In this document: positions 51,959 through 63,105 of the stretch, piece after piece
How positions within the stretch are numbered: the first letter of the stretch is position 1
How the letters are laid out: each line of letters starts with the position of its first letter
Source: an uncultured Eubacteriales bacterium
GTDB taxonomy: Bacteria > Bacillota > Clostridia > Oscillospirales > CAG-272
Assembly (NCBI GenBank): GCA_934393265.1
Contig: CAKRQL010000006.1
Span: forward strand, 1 to 64,000
DNA length: 64,000 bases
Direction of reading: 5' to 3'
Translations under genes and position numbers: made by a program
Notes under the pieces: generated by a model
What the model saw: only the letters and a program-made list of their open reading frames with translations
The model's database searches: none
Told to the model about the DNA's origin: nothing

Positions 51959-53320
51959 ATGGAGCGGCTCGCACTTCAAAGCCTCATCGAATGGAATAAA
52001 AGCAAACGAAGAAAGCCACTTATCGTCTGGGGCGCAAGACAGGTCGGCAAAACCTATCTCGTCAAGGACATTTTCGCAGAGAGCTGCTATAAAGACAACT
52101 ACGTCTATATTGACTGCAAAAAAGAGGACGAAATCCGGGAGTTCTGCTCCCGGACGGCGAACGCGGAGAAGATTGTCGAGTACATTTCCCTGCGACGCGG
52201 AAGGGTTATAAACGAAAAGACGCTCCTTATCTTTGACGAGGTACAGGAATGTCCCAACATTGTCTCCTCTCTCAAATATTTTTGTCAGGATCTAAGGAAT
52301 ATCCCGGTAATAGCGACAGGCTCAATGGTGCGGATAAAGCTTCAGAGAGAGACGCGGAAAAGAGGAGCGACGGAGAGCGACAAATTTCTCTTCCCCGTCG
52401 GAAAGATAAATCAGATAACGGTCTACCCGATGACCTTTGACGAATATCTCTTAAACACCAACAGGATACTCTATAATGCGGTAAAAAAAGCCTATGAAAA
52501 CAGGCAACCTCCCGACGCTCAGGTTCACGAGCTCGCAATGGAGCAGATATATAAATATCTGCTTGTCGGAGGAATGCCGGAGGCGGTGGAGAGCTATGCA
52601 GACGGAGAAAATCTTGTTGAGGCAAGGGAAATTCTCGGAGCTCTATACGATAACTATCTTGCCGATATGGAGCTTTATCAGGCAAGTCAGGAGTCTGTAC
52701 TACGCTCCCGCGCGCTGTTCCGGAATATTTACCGGGAGCTTAACAAGGAATCAAAAAATTTCTCCCCCGGACTTATCGAGGAAAAAAGCAAAACGCGGGA
52801 TTATGCCACCTCTGTCCAGTGGCTCACAATGGCGCACATAGTCAATCAGTCCTTTCAGCTCAAAGAACATATAACAATGCCGCTCATGCCCGACAGCGAA
52901 AGCTCGTTCCGCCTGTTTCTCGGCGATATCGGGATGTTCTCTTATCAGAGCGGGATAAATGCCGCCTCATTCGTATCGAACGAGAGAGAAAATACGCTTT
53001 CCGGCATATTCTTTGAAAACTTTGTAGCCAACGAGCTTACAGCAAAGGGACACAACCTTTTCTACTGGAAGGGAAAGTCGTCCTCTGAACTTGAGTTTAT
53101 TATCGAGTCAGACAATAAGCTCTACCCCATCGACGTTAAAAAGGGCAAGGGTACGCTTAATTCGCTCCAGAAATTTGCAAACCACAACAAATTTGAATTT
53201 GCGCTTAAGGTATCGAAAAACAATTACGGTTACAGCCCGGAGCAAAAGCTGCTAACCGTCCCGTTTTACTTTATACCGTTCGTGGCAAGGGACCTCGCGG
53301 AGGGGAAAATGAAGATCTGA
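51959..53320 (+). CDS. AAA+ ATPase with DUF4143 (restriction-fold C-terminus)
   Basis: A 453-residue protein of the widespread ATP-binding/DUF4143 family. Walker A is GARQVGKT (residues 25-32), Walker B is LLIFDEVQE, and a sensor ATGS follows (PVIATGSM). After a winged-helix-like middle (KYLLVGGMPEAVESY), the C-terminal domain has FFENFVANEL and ELEFIIESDNKLYPIDVKKG, an E-x-D...xVK pattern like PD-(D/E)XK nuclease folds. The family is patchy and multiplied in gut bacteria; its role is not settled. AGGAGG precedes the ATG at 51959. It stands alone with phased repeats at its promoter, next to an integrase remnant. Confidence 0.88.
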   Translation: MERLALQSLIEWNKSKRRKPLIVWGARQVGKTYLVKDIFAESCYKDNYVYIDCKKEDEIREFCSRTANAEKIVEYISLRRGRVINEKTLLIFDEVQECPNIVSSLKYFCQDLRNIPVIATGSMVRIKLQRETRKRGATESDKFLFPVGKINQITVYPMTFDEYLLNTNRILYNAVKKAYENRQPPDAQVHELAMEQIYKYLLVGGMPEAVESYADGENLVEAREILGALYDNYLADMELYQASQESVLRSRALFRNIYRELNKESKNFSPGLIEEKSKTRDYATSVQWLTMAHIVNQSFQLKEHITMPLMPDSESSFRLFLGDIGMFSYQSGINAASFVSNERENTLSGIFFENFVANELTAKGHNLFYWKGKSSSELEFIIESDNKLYPIDVKKGKGTLNSLQKFANHNKFEFALKVSKNNYGYSPEQKLLTVPFYFIPFVARDLAEGKMKI

Positions 53321-53345
53321 TACATGCGCATGAACGTTTATAAAT

Positions 53346-53408
53346 AAAAAAGCACGGTCGTGCAAAGCCCCGGGTAAGGGGTGCGCGCTGACCGTGCTTT
53401 TGTTTTTT
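53346..53408 (+). terminator. Bidirectional terminator after the DUF4143 gene
   Basis: A 12-bp perfect stem (53348-53359 with 53390-53401) with a 30-nt loop is followed by TTTTGTTTTTT; the other side has an A run, so it can also stop the minus-strand operon. Confidence 0.88.
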
Positions 53409-53529
53409 ATATTGCTGCTCTGTGGTTACTGCTCTGTGGTTACTGCCCCGCGCTTGTTTTTCGCAGATACTGCTTTGGAGCACCGCTCCGAGTACCGTTC
53501 GCGGGGTCGCTCCGGAGGCTTTCGGAAAA

Positions 53530-54315
53530 TTATTTTTCCGGGATATGTGCTGCGGAAAGGAAGTATCTCGCGCCGGAGATTTCGTAAAAATCATACACGC
53601 TATGGCACTTCTTGATTATTTCCGGCAGTCTCTTCCCGCCGCATAGCCCCGCGCCGTCCGCCTTCATAACAGCCTCTGCCACCGAGAATGCGGCAAGATA
53701 CCTCTCCTCACCGGGCGGTGGAGGCAGTCGTTTTACCGGAGGAGCGTTTTTTATATCGGCGGCTCCTGCCGTGCCCGCCGAGAGCAGGCTTTCCGTACCG
53801 ATAAATATTATCTCTGCGGCGCGCCCTGCCCCGCTCTGCGCGCCGTATGCCGCCGCGGATAGTATCTCATCCGGGGTCATCCGGAAGAATCGGCGGAATG
53901 CCGCATCGCGCCGGAGGCGCGGAAGCTGTCGCACGCACTGTATATCGACTCCCATCTCCCCGCCGTCGCTTATTGCCGCGACGGAAGCCGCCCCGCTGTG
54001 CGACAGGGAGAGCGATACGCGGCTGTCGCAAAAATGCGGCTTTCCGCCCGCGTCCTTATAAATCGCAGGGCAAGGCGTCCCGTAGGTCATGCGCCACAGC
54101 CACGCAAGAGTCGCGCGGGCGTATATGCTCCCCGTCTCTTTTTCCGGGGCAGGCAAGGCCGCCGGAGCGGGGGGGAGCGTCGAGCCGGGCAAAATCTCAG
54201 GGTCGGAAAAAAGCTGCGGGTCTGCCTCCTCCGCGAGGGCGCGGACAGAGACCGGAATATCGCATTTTTCGCCGTAAAGCTGTGACCCGTGTATTAAAAC
54301 CGCGCATTTAATCAT
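53530..54315 (-). CDS. 4'-phosphopantetheinyl transferase superfamily protein
   Basis: A 261-residue Sfp-like protein that would transfer phosphopantetheine from CoA to a carrier protein. The core is visible: GKPHF, SLSLSHSG and MGVDIQCVR (Asp124 as first Mg ligand), then FSVAEAVMKADGAGL in place of the WT-x-KEA-x-x-K motif. The usual second acidic ligand (Glu in GIDIE) is Gln126 here and the KEA Lys is Ala, so activity is uncertain. A Pro/Ala-rich insert lies at 38-60. It starts 4 bp after the RNase J stop and lacks its own good ribosome site, so it is probably coupled. No polyketide or peptide synthetase is in the window. Confidence 0.8.
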   Translation of the reverse strand: MIKCAVLIHGSQLYGEKCDIPVSVRALAEEADPQLFSDPEILPGSTLPPAPAALPAPEKETGSIYARATLAWLWRMTYGTPCPAIYKDAGGKPHFCDSRVSLSLSHSGAASVAAISDGGEMGVDIQCVRQLPRLRRDAAFRRFFRMTPDEILSAAAYGAQSGAGRAAEIIFIGTESLLSAGTAGAADIKNAPPVKRLPPPPGEERYLAAFSVAEAVMKADGAGLCGGKRLPEIIKKCHSVYDFYEISGARYFLSAAHIPEK

Positions 54316-54319
54316 TCTT

Positions 54320-56365
54320 TCAGACGTCCATTATGACCGGAAGAATCATCGGGTTGCGCTTCGTCTCCTTGAATATAAAGCGGGAGAGAGCGTCCTTTAT
54401 CTGTGCCTTTATCTCGGTGAAATCGACGTATCTCGAACCGATAGCCTTATCTATCGCCGCGGCGGCAACCCGTCTCGCGTTGTCCATAAGCTCCTCGGAT
54501 TCCTTCACATAAACGAACCCGCGGGATATTATATCTGGACCGGAAACGAGCGAATGTGCCTCCGTATCCACGGAGGCGACGACGACCACAAGGCCGTCCT
54601 CTGCCAGATGCTTTCTGTCGCGGAGGACCACCGCGCCGATGCCGCCGATGTCCGCGCCGTCAACAAGCACCTTGCCCGCCGGGACACTGCCCGCAAATTT
54701 AGCACCCGAGGCACTTATCTCAAGGACCTTGCCTATCTCGGATATGAATATATGATTCTGCGGTATGCCCATGAACTCGGCTATTCCCTTATTTGCATAA
54801 AGGTGTCTGTCCTCGCCGTGTATCGGCATAAAATACTTCGGCTTCAGGAGTGCCATAAGGAGCTTTATCTCCTCGGAGCAGGCGTGCCCCGAAACATGCA
54901 CCTCCTCAACCGAGTCGTTGACTACCTGTACGCCGTTTCTTACAAGGGCATTCACTATCTTTCCGACGAGCTTTTCATTTCCGGGAATCGCGCTCGCGGA
55001 CAGGACGACGACGTCGGAGGAGGTGAGCTTTACCTTATCATGCTCGGAGAAGGCTATCCTGTAAAGGGCTGACATAGGCTCACCCTGGCTGCCCGTCGTT
55101 ATGAGAGTAACCTCCTCGGGCTTATATCTCTTTATATCTGCAACGTCTATTATAAGGTTATCCGGGCAGTCCATATATCCGAGCTCCCGCGCCGCTCCTA
55201 TAACGTTTACCATAGAGCGGCCGAGTATTGCCACCTTGCGCCCGTGCGCCGCGGAGGCGTCTATTATCTGCTGTACCCTGTGGACGTTCGAGGAGAATGT
55301 CGCGATTATCAGACGGTTCCCGGTATATTTCATGAATATACGCTCAAGGGAGGAGCCTACCGTGCGCTCCGAGGGGGTGTAGCCGTGACGCTCCGCATTC
55401 GTGGACTCGCAGAGGAGCAGCTCCACGCCCTCCTTGCCGAGCTCGCCTATTCTTGCGAGGTCCATTATCTGCCCGTCTATCGGGGAGACGTCTATCTTGA
55501 AGTCTCCGGAATGGTAAACAATACCGACGGGTGTTCTTATCGCTATCGCGCAGGCGTCGGCTATCGAGTGGTTGACGTGTATAAACTCCGCGGAGAAAAC
55601 CCCGAGGTTCACGACGTCGCCCGCCTCAACCGTAAAGAGCCGCGGCTCATGCTCCGGCTTGTTCTCCTCGAGCTTTCCGCGGAGAATACCGAGGGTCAGG
55701 CGCGTGCCGTACACCGGGACGTCAAGCTGCTTTAAAAGATACGGCACGCCGCCTATATGGTCCTCATGCCCGTGGGTGATAAGGACGCCGCGCACCTTTT
55801 CGCGGTTCTTCACAAGGTAGGTCATATCCGGTATAACGAGATCGACACCGAGCATATCGTCATCCGGAAAGCCCATGCCGCAATCTATAACTATAATATC
55901 GTCGCCCCATTCAAGCAGGGTTATGTTCTTTCCTATCTCCTGCAGTCCGCCGAGGGATATGACACGGAGCTTCCCACGCGCCTTTGCCGCGTTGCTCACC
56001 GTCTTTCTCTCTCCCGCGCCCTCGTATTTCGTCAGCGTCAGTGTGCTCCTCGCGCCTCTCGCCCCGCGGTGCGGCTGCGTATTCTTTCTTTTCTTTTCTC
56101 CGCTCACCGTCGGCTGTGCCTCGCGGCGGTGTGCGCCACGCTGTTTTTCGCCGTCCCTTTCAGCCGGTATATGTACGCCTCCCGGCTGTGCCGTCTTTTT
56201 CTGCGGCTTTTTCTTCGACGGGGCAGTCTGTGCGAGTGCCGCCGCCACTATATCCACCCGCTGTGCCGGACGGGAGATTTCCCCCGCCTTTGCCGCAGGC
56301 CTTCTGTAATTCTTATAAAACGTCGTCTTTTTCTTCTTTGTTTCTGTGCTGTTATTTTCTGCCAT
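54320..56365 (-). CDS. rnjA: Ribonuclease J
   Basis: A 681-residue beta-CASP RNase with 5' exonuclease and endonuclease activity in mRNA decay and rRNA maturation. The metallo-beta-lactamase motif HGHEDH lies at 198-203, with LGGLQEIGKNITLLE before it and the beta-CASP segment GSQGEPMSALYRIA later; SGHACSEEIKLLM and PIHGEDRHLYANK follow. Bacterial RNase J is about 555 residues; the extra length is a 130-residue N-terminal extension rich in Lys, Arg, Gln and Pro (KKKPQKKTAQ), probably disordered and RNA binding. Confidence 0.95.
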   Translation of the reverse strand: MAENNSTETKKKKTTFYKNYRRPAAKAGEISRPAQRVDIVAAALAQTAPSKKKPQKKTAQPGGVHIPAERDGEKQRGAHRREAQPTVSGEKKRKNTQPHRGARGARSTLTLTKYEGAGERKTVSNAAKARGKLRVISLGGLQEIGKNITLLEWGDDIIVIDCGMGFPDDDMLGVDLVIPDMTYLVKNREKVRGVLITHGHEDHIGGVPYLLKQLDVPVYGTRLTLGILRGKLEENKPEHEPRLFTVEAGDVVNLGVFSAEFIHVNHSIADACAIAIRTPVGIVYHSGDFKIDVSPIDGQIMDLARIGELGKEGVELLLCESTNAERHGYTPSERTVGSSLERIFMKYTGNRLIIATFSSNVHRVQQIIDASAAHGRKVAILGRSMVNVIGAARELGYMDCPDNLIIDVADIKRYKPEEVTLITTGSQGEPMSALYRIAFSEHDKVKLTSSDVVVLSASAIPGNEKLVGKIVNALVRNGVQVVNDSVEEVHVSGHACSEEIKLLMALLKPKYFMPIHGEDRHLYANKGIAEFMGIPQNHIFISEIGKVLEISASGAKFAGSVPAGKVLVDGADIGGIGAVVLRDRKHLAEDGLVVVVASVDTEAHSLVSGPDIISRGFVYVKESEELMDNARRVAAAAIDKAIGSRYVDFTEIKAQIKDALSRFIFKETKRNPMILPVIMDV

Positions 56366-56422
56366 TGCATATTCCTTTTTATATCGAAGGGCGCGATTTC
56401 AATACACGCCCTATTGTGAAAA

Positions 56423-56689
56423 TCATCTTATGAGAAGCAATGCGAGTGCCGCGCCCCATGACAAAAGAACGCCCGAGAGGAATATCGCTATTCCGAAAAA
56501 CAGTCTGCGCGGGCGCATGGGTTTCCTCACACCGAGGTTCTCGCTTATTATTCTGTTTGCTTCAAAAACCATATCGCCCTCTTGGGCGGAGCCCTCCGGC
56601 AGATTTTCGCGCACGACAAAATACGCCTCGTCAAAATACTCTCCGCCGGGGTTCTTTAAGTATATCACTTTTCTCTGATAACCTCTCAC
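56423..56689 (-). CDS. Small membrane protein between RNase J and the XRE regulator
   Basis: An 88-residue protein of unknown function. Residues 1-60 are soluble (EYFDEAYFVVRENLP, DMVFEANRIISEN) and one hydrophobic helix fills about 63-87. The GTG start has GGAGG 7 nt upstream. It lies in the minus-strand run with RNase J 57 bp downstream. From memory, similar short proteins occur in Clostridia next to gyrase-region genes, but no name is attached. Confidence 0.72.
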   Translation of the reverse strand: MRGYQRKVIYLKNPGGEYFDEAYFVVRENLPEGSAQEGDMVFEANRIISENLGVRKPMRPRRLFFGIAIFLSGVLLSWGAALALLLIR

Positions 56690-56785
56690 CGCAAAACCTC
56701 CGCCGCCAAAAACCGGCTCATCAATTCTTTTTTACGGTGAGATTGTTGACGGCATTTCTGCCGTTTATTCGCGATAGCCGCTCTT

Positions 56786-57364
56786 TTATCTTCTTCCGAA
56801 AAGCCTGCCGAAGAAGCCGCGCTTCTTTTCGGTGTGCTCCTCTGCCTTTTCGGTCTTTGCTTCTGCCGCGGGCTCGCTCACGTAAGGCTCGCTTGCAGGC
56901 ACCTCTGCGGGCTTCTCTTCGGGCTTCTCTTCGGACACACTCTCATGTGAATGCTCCGCATACGTGCTCTCCTGCGCCGGCTCCGTCTTTTCAACGGCTG
57001 CGGGCTCCTCCGGCTCCGAATATACGGGGCGGGACTCCGAGAGGTCGGGGATGGTTACGGGAATATTTGCCATATCGACGGGGGCGTGTACGCTTTTCGC
57101 CTCTGGCGCGACATCCCTCGCCTTTGTGCTCCGCTTTCTCTTTTTCTTCTCGGGGAGCGGGATTTCATAAGAGTCGTCGAGCAGGTCGTCAATGCTTATG
57201 CCGAAGAGTATCTTTATTTCAAGAAGCTTCGACACCTCGGGATAGGACTGCCCGCACTCCCACTTATAGACCGCCTGTCTCGAAACGCCGACGGCGGAGG
57301 CGAGCTCATCCTGCGTGAGCCCTCTTATTTTTCTGAGTCTTACGAGTTTTTCGCTGAAGGTCAT
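56786..57364 (-). CDS. XRE-family regulator with disordered acidic linker and amphipathic C-terminus
   Basis: A 192-residue protein. Residues 1-65 are a clear XRE helix-turn-helix (LTQDELASAVGVSRQAVYKW, then ISIDDLL). A basic patch (KKKRKRSTKAR) and a 100-residue acidic Pro/Glu/Ala linker follow. It ends KKRGFFGRLFGRR, a short cationic amphipathic helix that could bind membrane or protein. GAGGA precedes the ATG. It could be a membrane-tethered or partner-tethered regulator; targets unknown. Confidence 0.82.
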   Translation of the reverse strand: MTFSEKLVRLRKIRGLTQDELASAVGVSRQAVYKWECGQSYPEVSKLLEIKILFGISIDDLLDDSYEIPLPEKKKRKRSTKARDVAPEAKSVHAPVDMANIPVTIPDLSESRPVYSEPEEPAAVEKTEPAQESTYAEHSHESVSEEKPEEKPAEVPASEPYVSEPAAEAKTEKAEEHTEKKRGFFGRLFGRR

Positions 57365-57432
57365 TCTTTTTATCCTCGCTTTAATTTTTGTTCGGATTTT
57401 ATTTTCCGGCTTTCCGCCGGTATTAATCTAAA

Positions 57433-58101
57433 TCAATCTGACAGCTGATAGTCTGCGGTGTAGGAGGCGTAGGTCGCGTCGTCAAGCCGCCATCCTTTAT
57501 CCTCGCGCCGGAGCCCGACGCTTATCTCCTTTGTCTGGCTCCTCTCCCCGTCGCTCACAAGAACGTATATCCCGACAATCACGCGCGAGCGTTCCGTTCC
57601 GGTTATATGCAGGGTCCCGTAATCATATACGGCGGTGCCGCGGAGCATCACCGGATAGCCGTCGTAGACCATGAAGGTCGCATCCGTATCTCCCGACAGC
57701 GTCACGTTTATGTATCTTGCGAAGCTCCCTGTACCGTCGGACGACGCGCCCGAAAGCTTGGTTTTAATGAGCAGCGCGGAATAGTCCTTTGTGTAGGTCT
57801 CACCTATCATTCTCTCAATGTCCGAGACGGATTTTATGCCGTAGGCGGTGAGGTCCCCCTGCGCCGCCTCTACGTACGCGCCATATTTTTTCGCGTTCTC
57901 CGCCGCGCTCGCCCTTATTCCGGTGCCGTAAAGAATGGAGTTTAAGCTCTCGCTCCTCTTTATCAGCTCCTCCGCCGCGGCGAGAAGCTCGCCCTCGTCG
58001 TACTCAATCCCGCGCGAGCAGGAGATGAGCGGGAGCGCAAGCACCGCCGCAAGAGAGAGAAGAAGCACTACCGCAATGCGGCGTTTTTTAATACACGCCA
58101 T
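57433..58101 (-). CDS. Lipoprotein of unknown function downstream of gyrA
   Basis: A 222-residue exported lipoprotein: signal MACIKKRR plus hydrophobic core, lipobox LISC (Cys at 28). The mature part begins with a helix (EGELLAAAEELIKRSESLN) and continues as mixed alpha/beta. No known domain is recognised. It starts 6 bp after the gyrA stop, so it is likely co-transcribed with gyrase. Confidence 0.78.
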   Translation of the reverse strand: MACIKKRRIAVVLLLSLAAVLALPLISCSRGIEYDEGELLAAAEELIKRSESLNSILYGTGIRASAAENAKKYGAYVEAAQGDLTAYGIKSVSDIERMIGETYTKDYSALLIKTKLSGASSDGTGSFARYINVTLSGDTDATFMVYDGYPVMLRGTAVYDYGTLHITGTERSRVIVGIYVLVSDGERSQTKEISVGLRREDKGWRLDDATYASYTADYQLSD

Positions 58102-58107
58102 AGCCCT

Positions 58108-60729
58108 TTACACTTCTCCGTCGTCGGAGTCGTCGGTCTCCGTATCGTCGGAATCCGTATCCTCTGCGTCGTCCGAGTCGCTGCCCGCGGCATCCTCTGC
58201 TTCATCGGTCGGTGCGCCCTCGCCGTCCTCGGGGATCTCCTCAATATTCTGCGCCTCTATTTCAGCCTCGGCGGAGTCTATCTCCTCCTGCTTCTCTATT
58301 CTCGCAAAGGTATTGATAAAGCAGCCCTCGGAAAGTCTCATTACTATAACGCCGGCGGCACCTCTCGAATAGACGTTTATGTCTCCGACGGCAATTCTTA
58401 TTACCGTACCCTCGTTGGTTATGAGCATTACGTCATCGTCGTCGGCAACCGTCGCAACAGAGGCGAGCTTTCCGGATTTTTCGGTAATTTTGTGGCATAT
58501 AACGCCGCTGCCGCCGCGGTTCTTCATCTGGCGGAACTCGGAGAACTCGGTACGCTTACCCATACCGCCCTCGGTTATGGTAAGCAGCTTCTTCGTCTCA
58601 TCGACAACCGCGACGCCGGCGACGGAGTCATCGTCAGAGAGTCTTATTCCGCGGACACCGCGGGAGACGCGACCCATGACGCGGACGTTAGTCTCGTCAA
58701 ATCTCGTCGCAAGACCGTCGCGGGTTGCTATCAGGAGGCTCTCGTCACCGCGGGTGTGGCGGACGAATATCAGCGAGTCGCCCTCGTCAAGCTTTATCGC
58801 TATTTTTCCGCCCTTGCGCTGATATGCAAATCTTGCGAGCGGGGTTCTCTTTATAACTCCGCGGCGGGTCACCATGGTAAGGTACTCGTCCTCCGGGAAA
58901 GAGGTGACCGAGATCATCGCCGTGACCTTCTCGTCGTTTTCAAGCTGAATTATATTTACAAGATTCGAGCCCTTTGCCGTCCTTGACACCTCGGGAATCC
59001 TGTACGCCTTCTTCGTGTAGACGCGCCCCTTGTCGGTGAAGAACATTATCACGGAGTGGCTGTGCGCGACAAGGACGGTCTCAACGTAGTCGTCCTCCTT
59101 TGTCGTCATGCCTATGATGCCCTTTCCTCCGCGGTTCTGCGCGGTGTAGACATCGGCGCGCTGACGCTTTATGTACCCCGTATGGCTCATCGTGATAACG
59201 CAGGTGTGCTTTTCTATAAGGTCCTCAAGGTCTATCTCCTCGGAGGACTCTATTATCTCGGTGCGGCGCTTGTCGCCGAATCTTGCCTTTATCTCAAGGA
59301 GCTCGGTTTTCAGTATCTCGCGTATTCTGCCCTCGTCGGCAAGGATAGCGCGGTAGTCGGCGACAAGGAGCGCGAGCTTTGCAAGTCTGTCCTCCACCTT
59401 CTGTCTTTCAAGCCCGGAGAGCTTACCGAGTGTCATCTCGACAATCGCCTGTGCCTGCTCGTCCGAGAGACCGAAGCGGGCGATAAGCCTCTCCTTTGCA
59501 TTGGGTATCGACTCGCTCGACTTGATTATCGCTATAACCTCGTCGATATTGTCTATCGCTATCTTGTAGCCCTCCAGAATATGCATTTCCTTGAGAGCCT
59601 TGTCAAGGTCGAACTTCGTCCTGTTTACAATCACGCTCTCCTGGAACCTTATATACTCGTCGAGCACCTCGGAGAGATTCAGGGTTTTCGGCTCCCCGTT
59701 CACTATAACGAGCATGTTGACAGAGCAGGTGTCCTGGAGCTGGGTATATTTGTAGAGCTGATTGAGAATTACCTCGCCGTTTGCATCCTTTTTGTATTCG
59801 ACGACTATTCTCATTCCGCCTCTTCCGGACTCGTCACGCAGGGCACTTATACCCTCGATCTTCTTGTCCTTTACAAGGTTTGCCATGCTCTCTATCAGCA
59901 TGGACTTATTGACCATGTAGGGAATCTCGGTGAATACTATCCGTCTGTGCTCCTCGTCGACGCTGCCGCGCGCGCGGACGTAGACCTTTCCTCTTCCGGT
60001 AGAGTATGCGTCGCGTATTCCCTTTGAGCCGTATATTATCGCCCCGGTCGGGAAATCAGGTCCCTTTATGTACTCCATGAGCTCTTCAACCGGACACTGC
60101 GGGTTATCAATTCTGTAAATCGTGCCGTCTATTACCTCTGACATATTGTGCGGAGGGATATTCGTCGCCATACCGACGGCGATACCGACGGTGCCGTTCA
60201 CAAGCAGGTTCGGGAAACGGGAGGGGAGCACCACCGGCTCGTCTCTCGTATTGTCGAAGTTTCTCGTCATGGGTACGACGCGCTTCTCTATATCGCGCAT
60301 CATATAGTCGGCTATCTTCGCCATTCTCGCCTCGGTATAACGGTATGCCGCCGCGCCGTCTCCGTCCACATTACCGAAGTTTCCGTGTCCCTCGACAAGC
60401 GGATAGCGGAGCGAGAACGGCTGTACCATTCTTACCATCGTCTGATAGACAGCCGAGTCTCCGTGCGGGTGGTACCGACCGAGAACGTTACCGACCGTAG
60501 TCGCGGATTTGCGGAACGGCTTATCGTACGTCAGATGATCCTCGTACATCGCGTAGAGTATACGCCGCTGTCCCGGCTTCATACCGTCGCGCACGTCGGG
60601 GAGCGCGCGGGAGGTGATAACGCTCATAGAATACTCGATGAAGGCGGATTTCAGCTCGCGCTCCATATCCCGCTCTTCAATTCTCTGATTGGGAAATTCT
60701 ATGTCGTTTGATTTGTATGTATGCTCCAT
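58108..60729 (-). CDS. gyrA: DNA gyrase subunit A
   Basis: An 873-residue type IIA topoisomerase subunit that cuts and rejoins DNA. The active Tyr is Tyr131 in YRYTEARM. The quinolone-resistance region reads GRYHPHGDSAVYQTMVRM, with Ser92 (E. coli Ser83 position) retained, so no classical resistance change is seen there. The C-terminal beta-pinwheel has the GyrA-box-like QNRGGKGIIGM, which supports gyrase rather than Topo IV. The protein ends in a 50-residue very acidic tail (Asp/Glu/Ser). It lies 133 bp after gyrB in the same direction; AAGGAAGG precedes the ATG. Confidence 0.97.
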   Translation of the reverse strand: MEHTYKSNDIEFPNQRIEERDMERELKSAFIEYSMSVITSRALPDVRDGMKPGQRRILYAMYEDHLTYDKPFRKSATTVGNVLGRYHPHGDSAVYQTMVRMVQPFSLRYPLVEGHGNFGNVDGDGAAAYRYTEARMAKIADYMMRDIEKRVVPMTRNFDNTRDEPVVLPSRFPNLLVNGTVGIAVGMATNIPPHNMSEVIDGTIYRIDNPQCPVEELMEYIKGPDFPTGAIIYGSKGIRDAYSTGRGKVYVRARGSVDEEHRRIVFTEIPYMVNKSMLIESMANLVKDKKIEGISALRDESGRGGMRIVVEYKKDANGEVILNQLYKYTQLQDTCSVNMLVIVNGEPKTLNLSEVLDEYIRFQESVIVNRTKFDLDKALKEMHILEGYKIAIDNIDEVIAIIKSSESIPNAKERLIARFGLSDEQAQAIVEMTLGKLSGLERQKVEDRLAKLALLVADYRAILADEGRIREILKTELLEIKARFGDKRRTEIIESSEEIDLEDLIEKHTCVITMSHTGYIKRQRADVYTAQNRGGKGIIGMTTKEDDYVETVLVAHSHSVIMFFTDKGRVYTKKAYRIPEVSRTAKGSNLVNIIQLENDEKVTAMISVTSFPEDEYLTMVTRRGVIKRTPLARFAYQRKGGKIAIKLDEGDSLIFVRHTRGDESLLIATRDGLATRFDETNVRVMGRVSRGVRGIRLSDDDSVAGVAVVDETKKLLTITEGGMGKRTEFSEFRQMKNRGGSGVICHKITEKSGKLASVATVADDDDVMLITNEGTVIRIAVGDINVYSRGAAGVIVMRLSEGCFINTFARIEKQEEIDSAEAEIEAQNIEEIPEDGEGAPTDEAEDAAGSDSDDAEDTDSDDTETDDSDDGEV

Positions 60730-60862
60730 TTTCTGTTTTCCTTCCTTTTTCGCCTCCGGGCGAGGCAGGGTCTTTATCGGGAGTCCTTATCACGCGCCGT
60801 TTGCCCATGCGCGCTTTTTGGACTTTATTGTAAACAAATGTTGTCAGAAACAGTGTTTTTCT

Positions 60863-63101
<2,239 letters not shown>

Positions 63102-63105
<4 letters not shown>

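Noticed and set aside
58108..60729. Topoisomerase IV subunit A instead of GyrA
   Set aside because: Adjacent gyrB, remB and recF, and a GyrA-box-like QNRGGKGIIGM in the C-terminal domain, favour gyrase.
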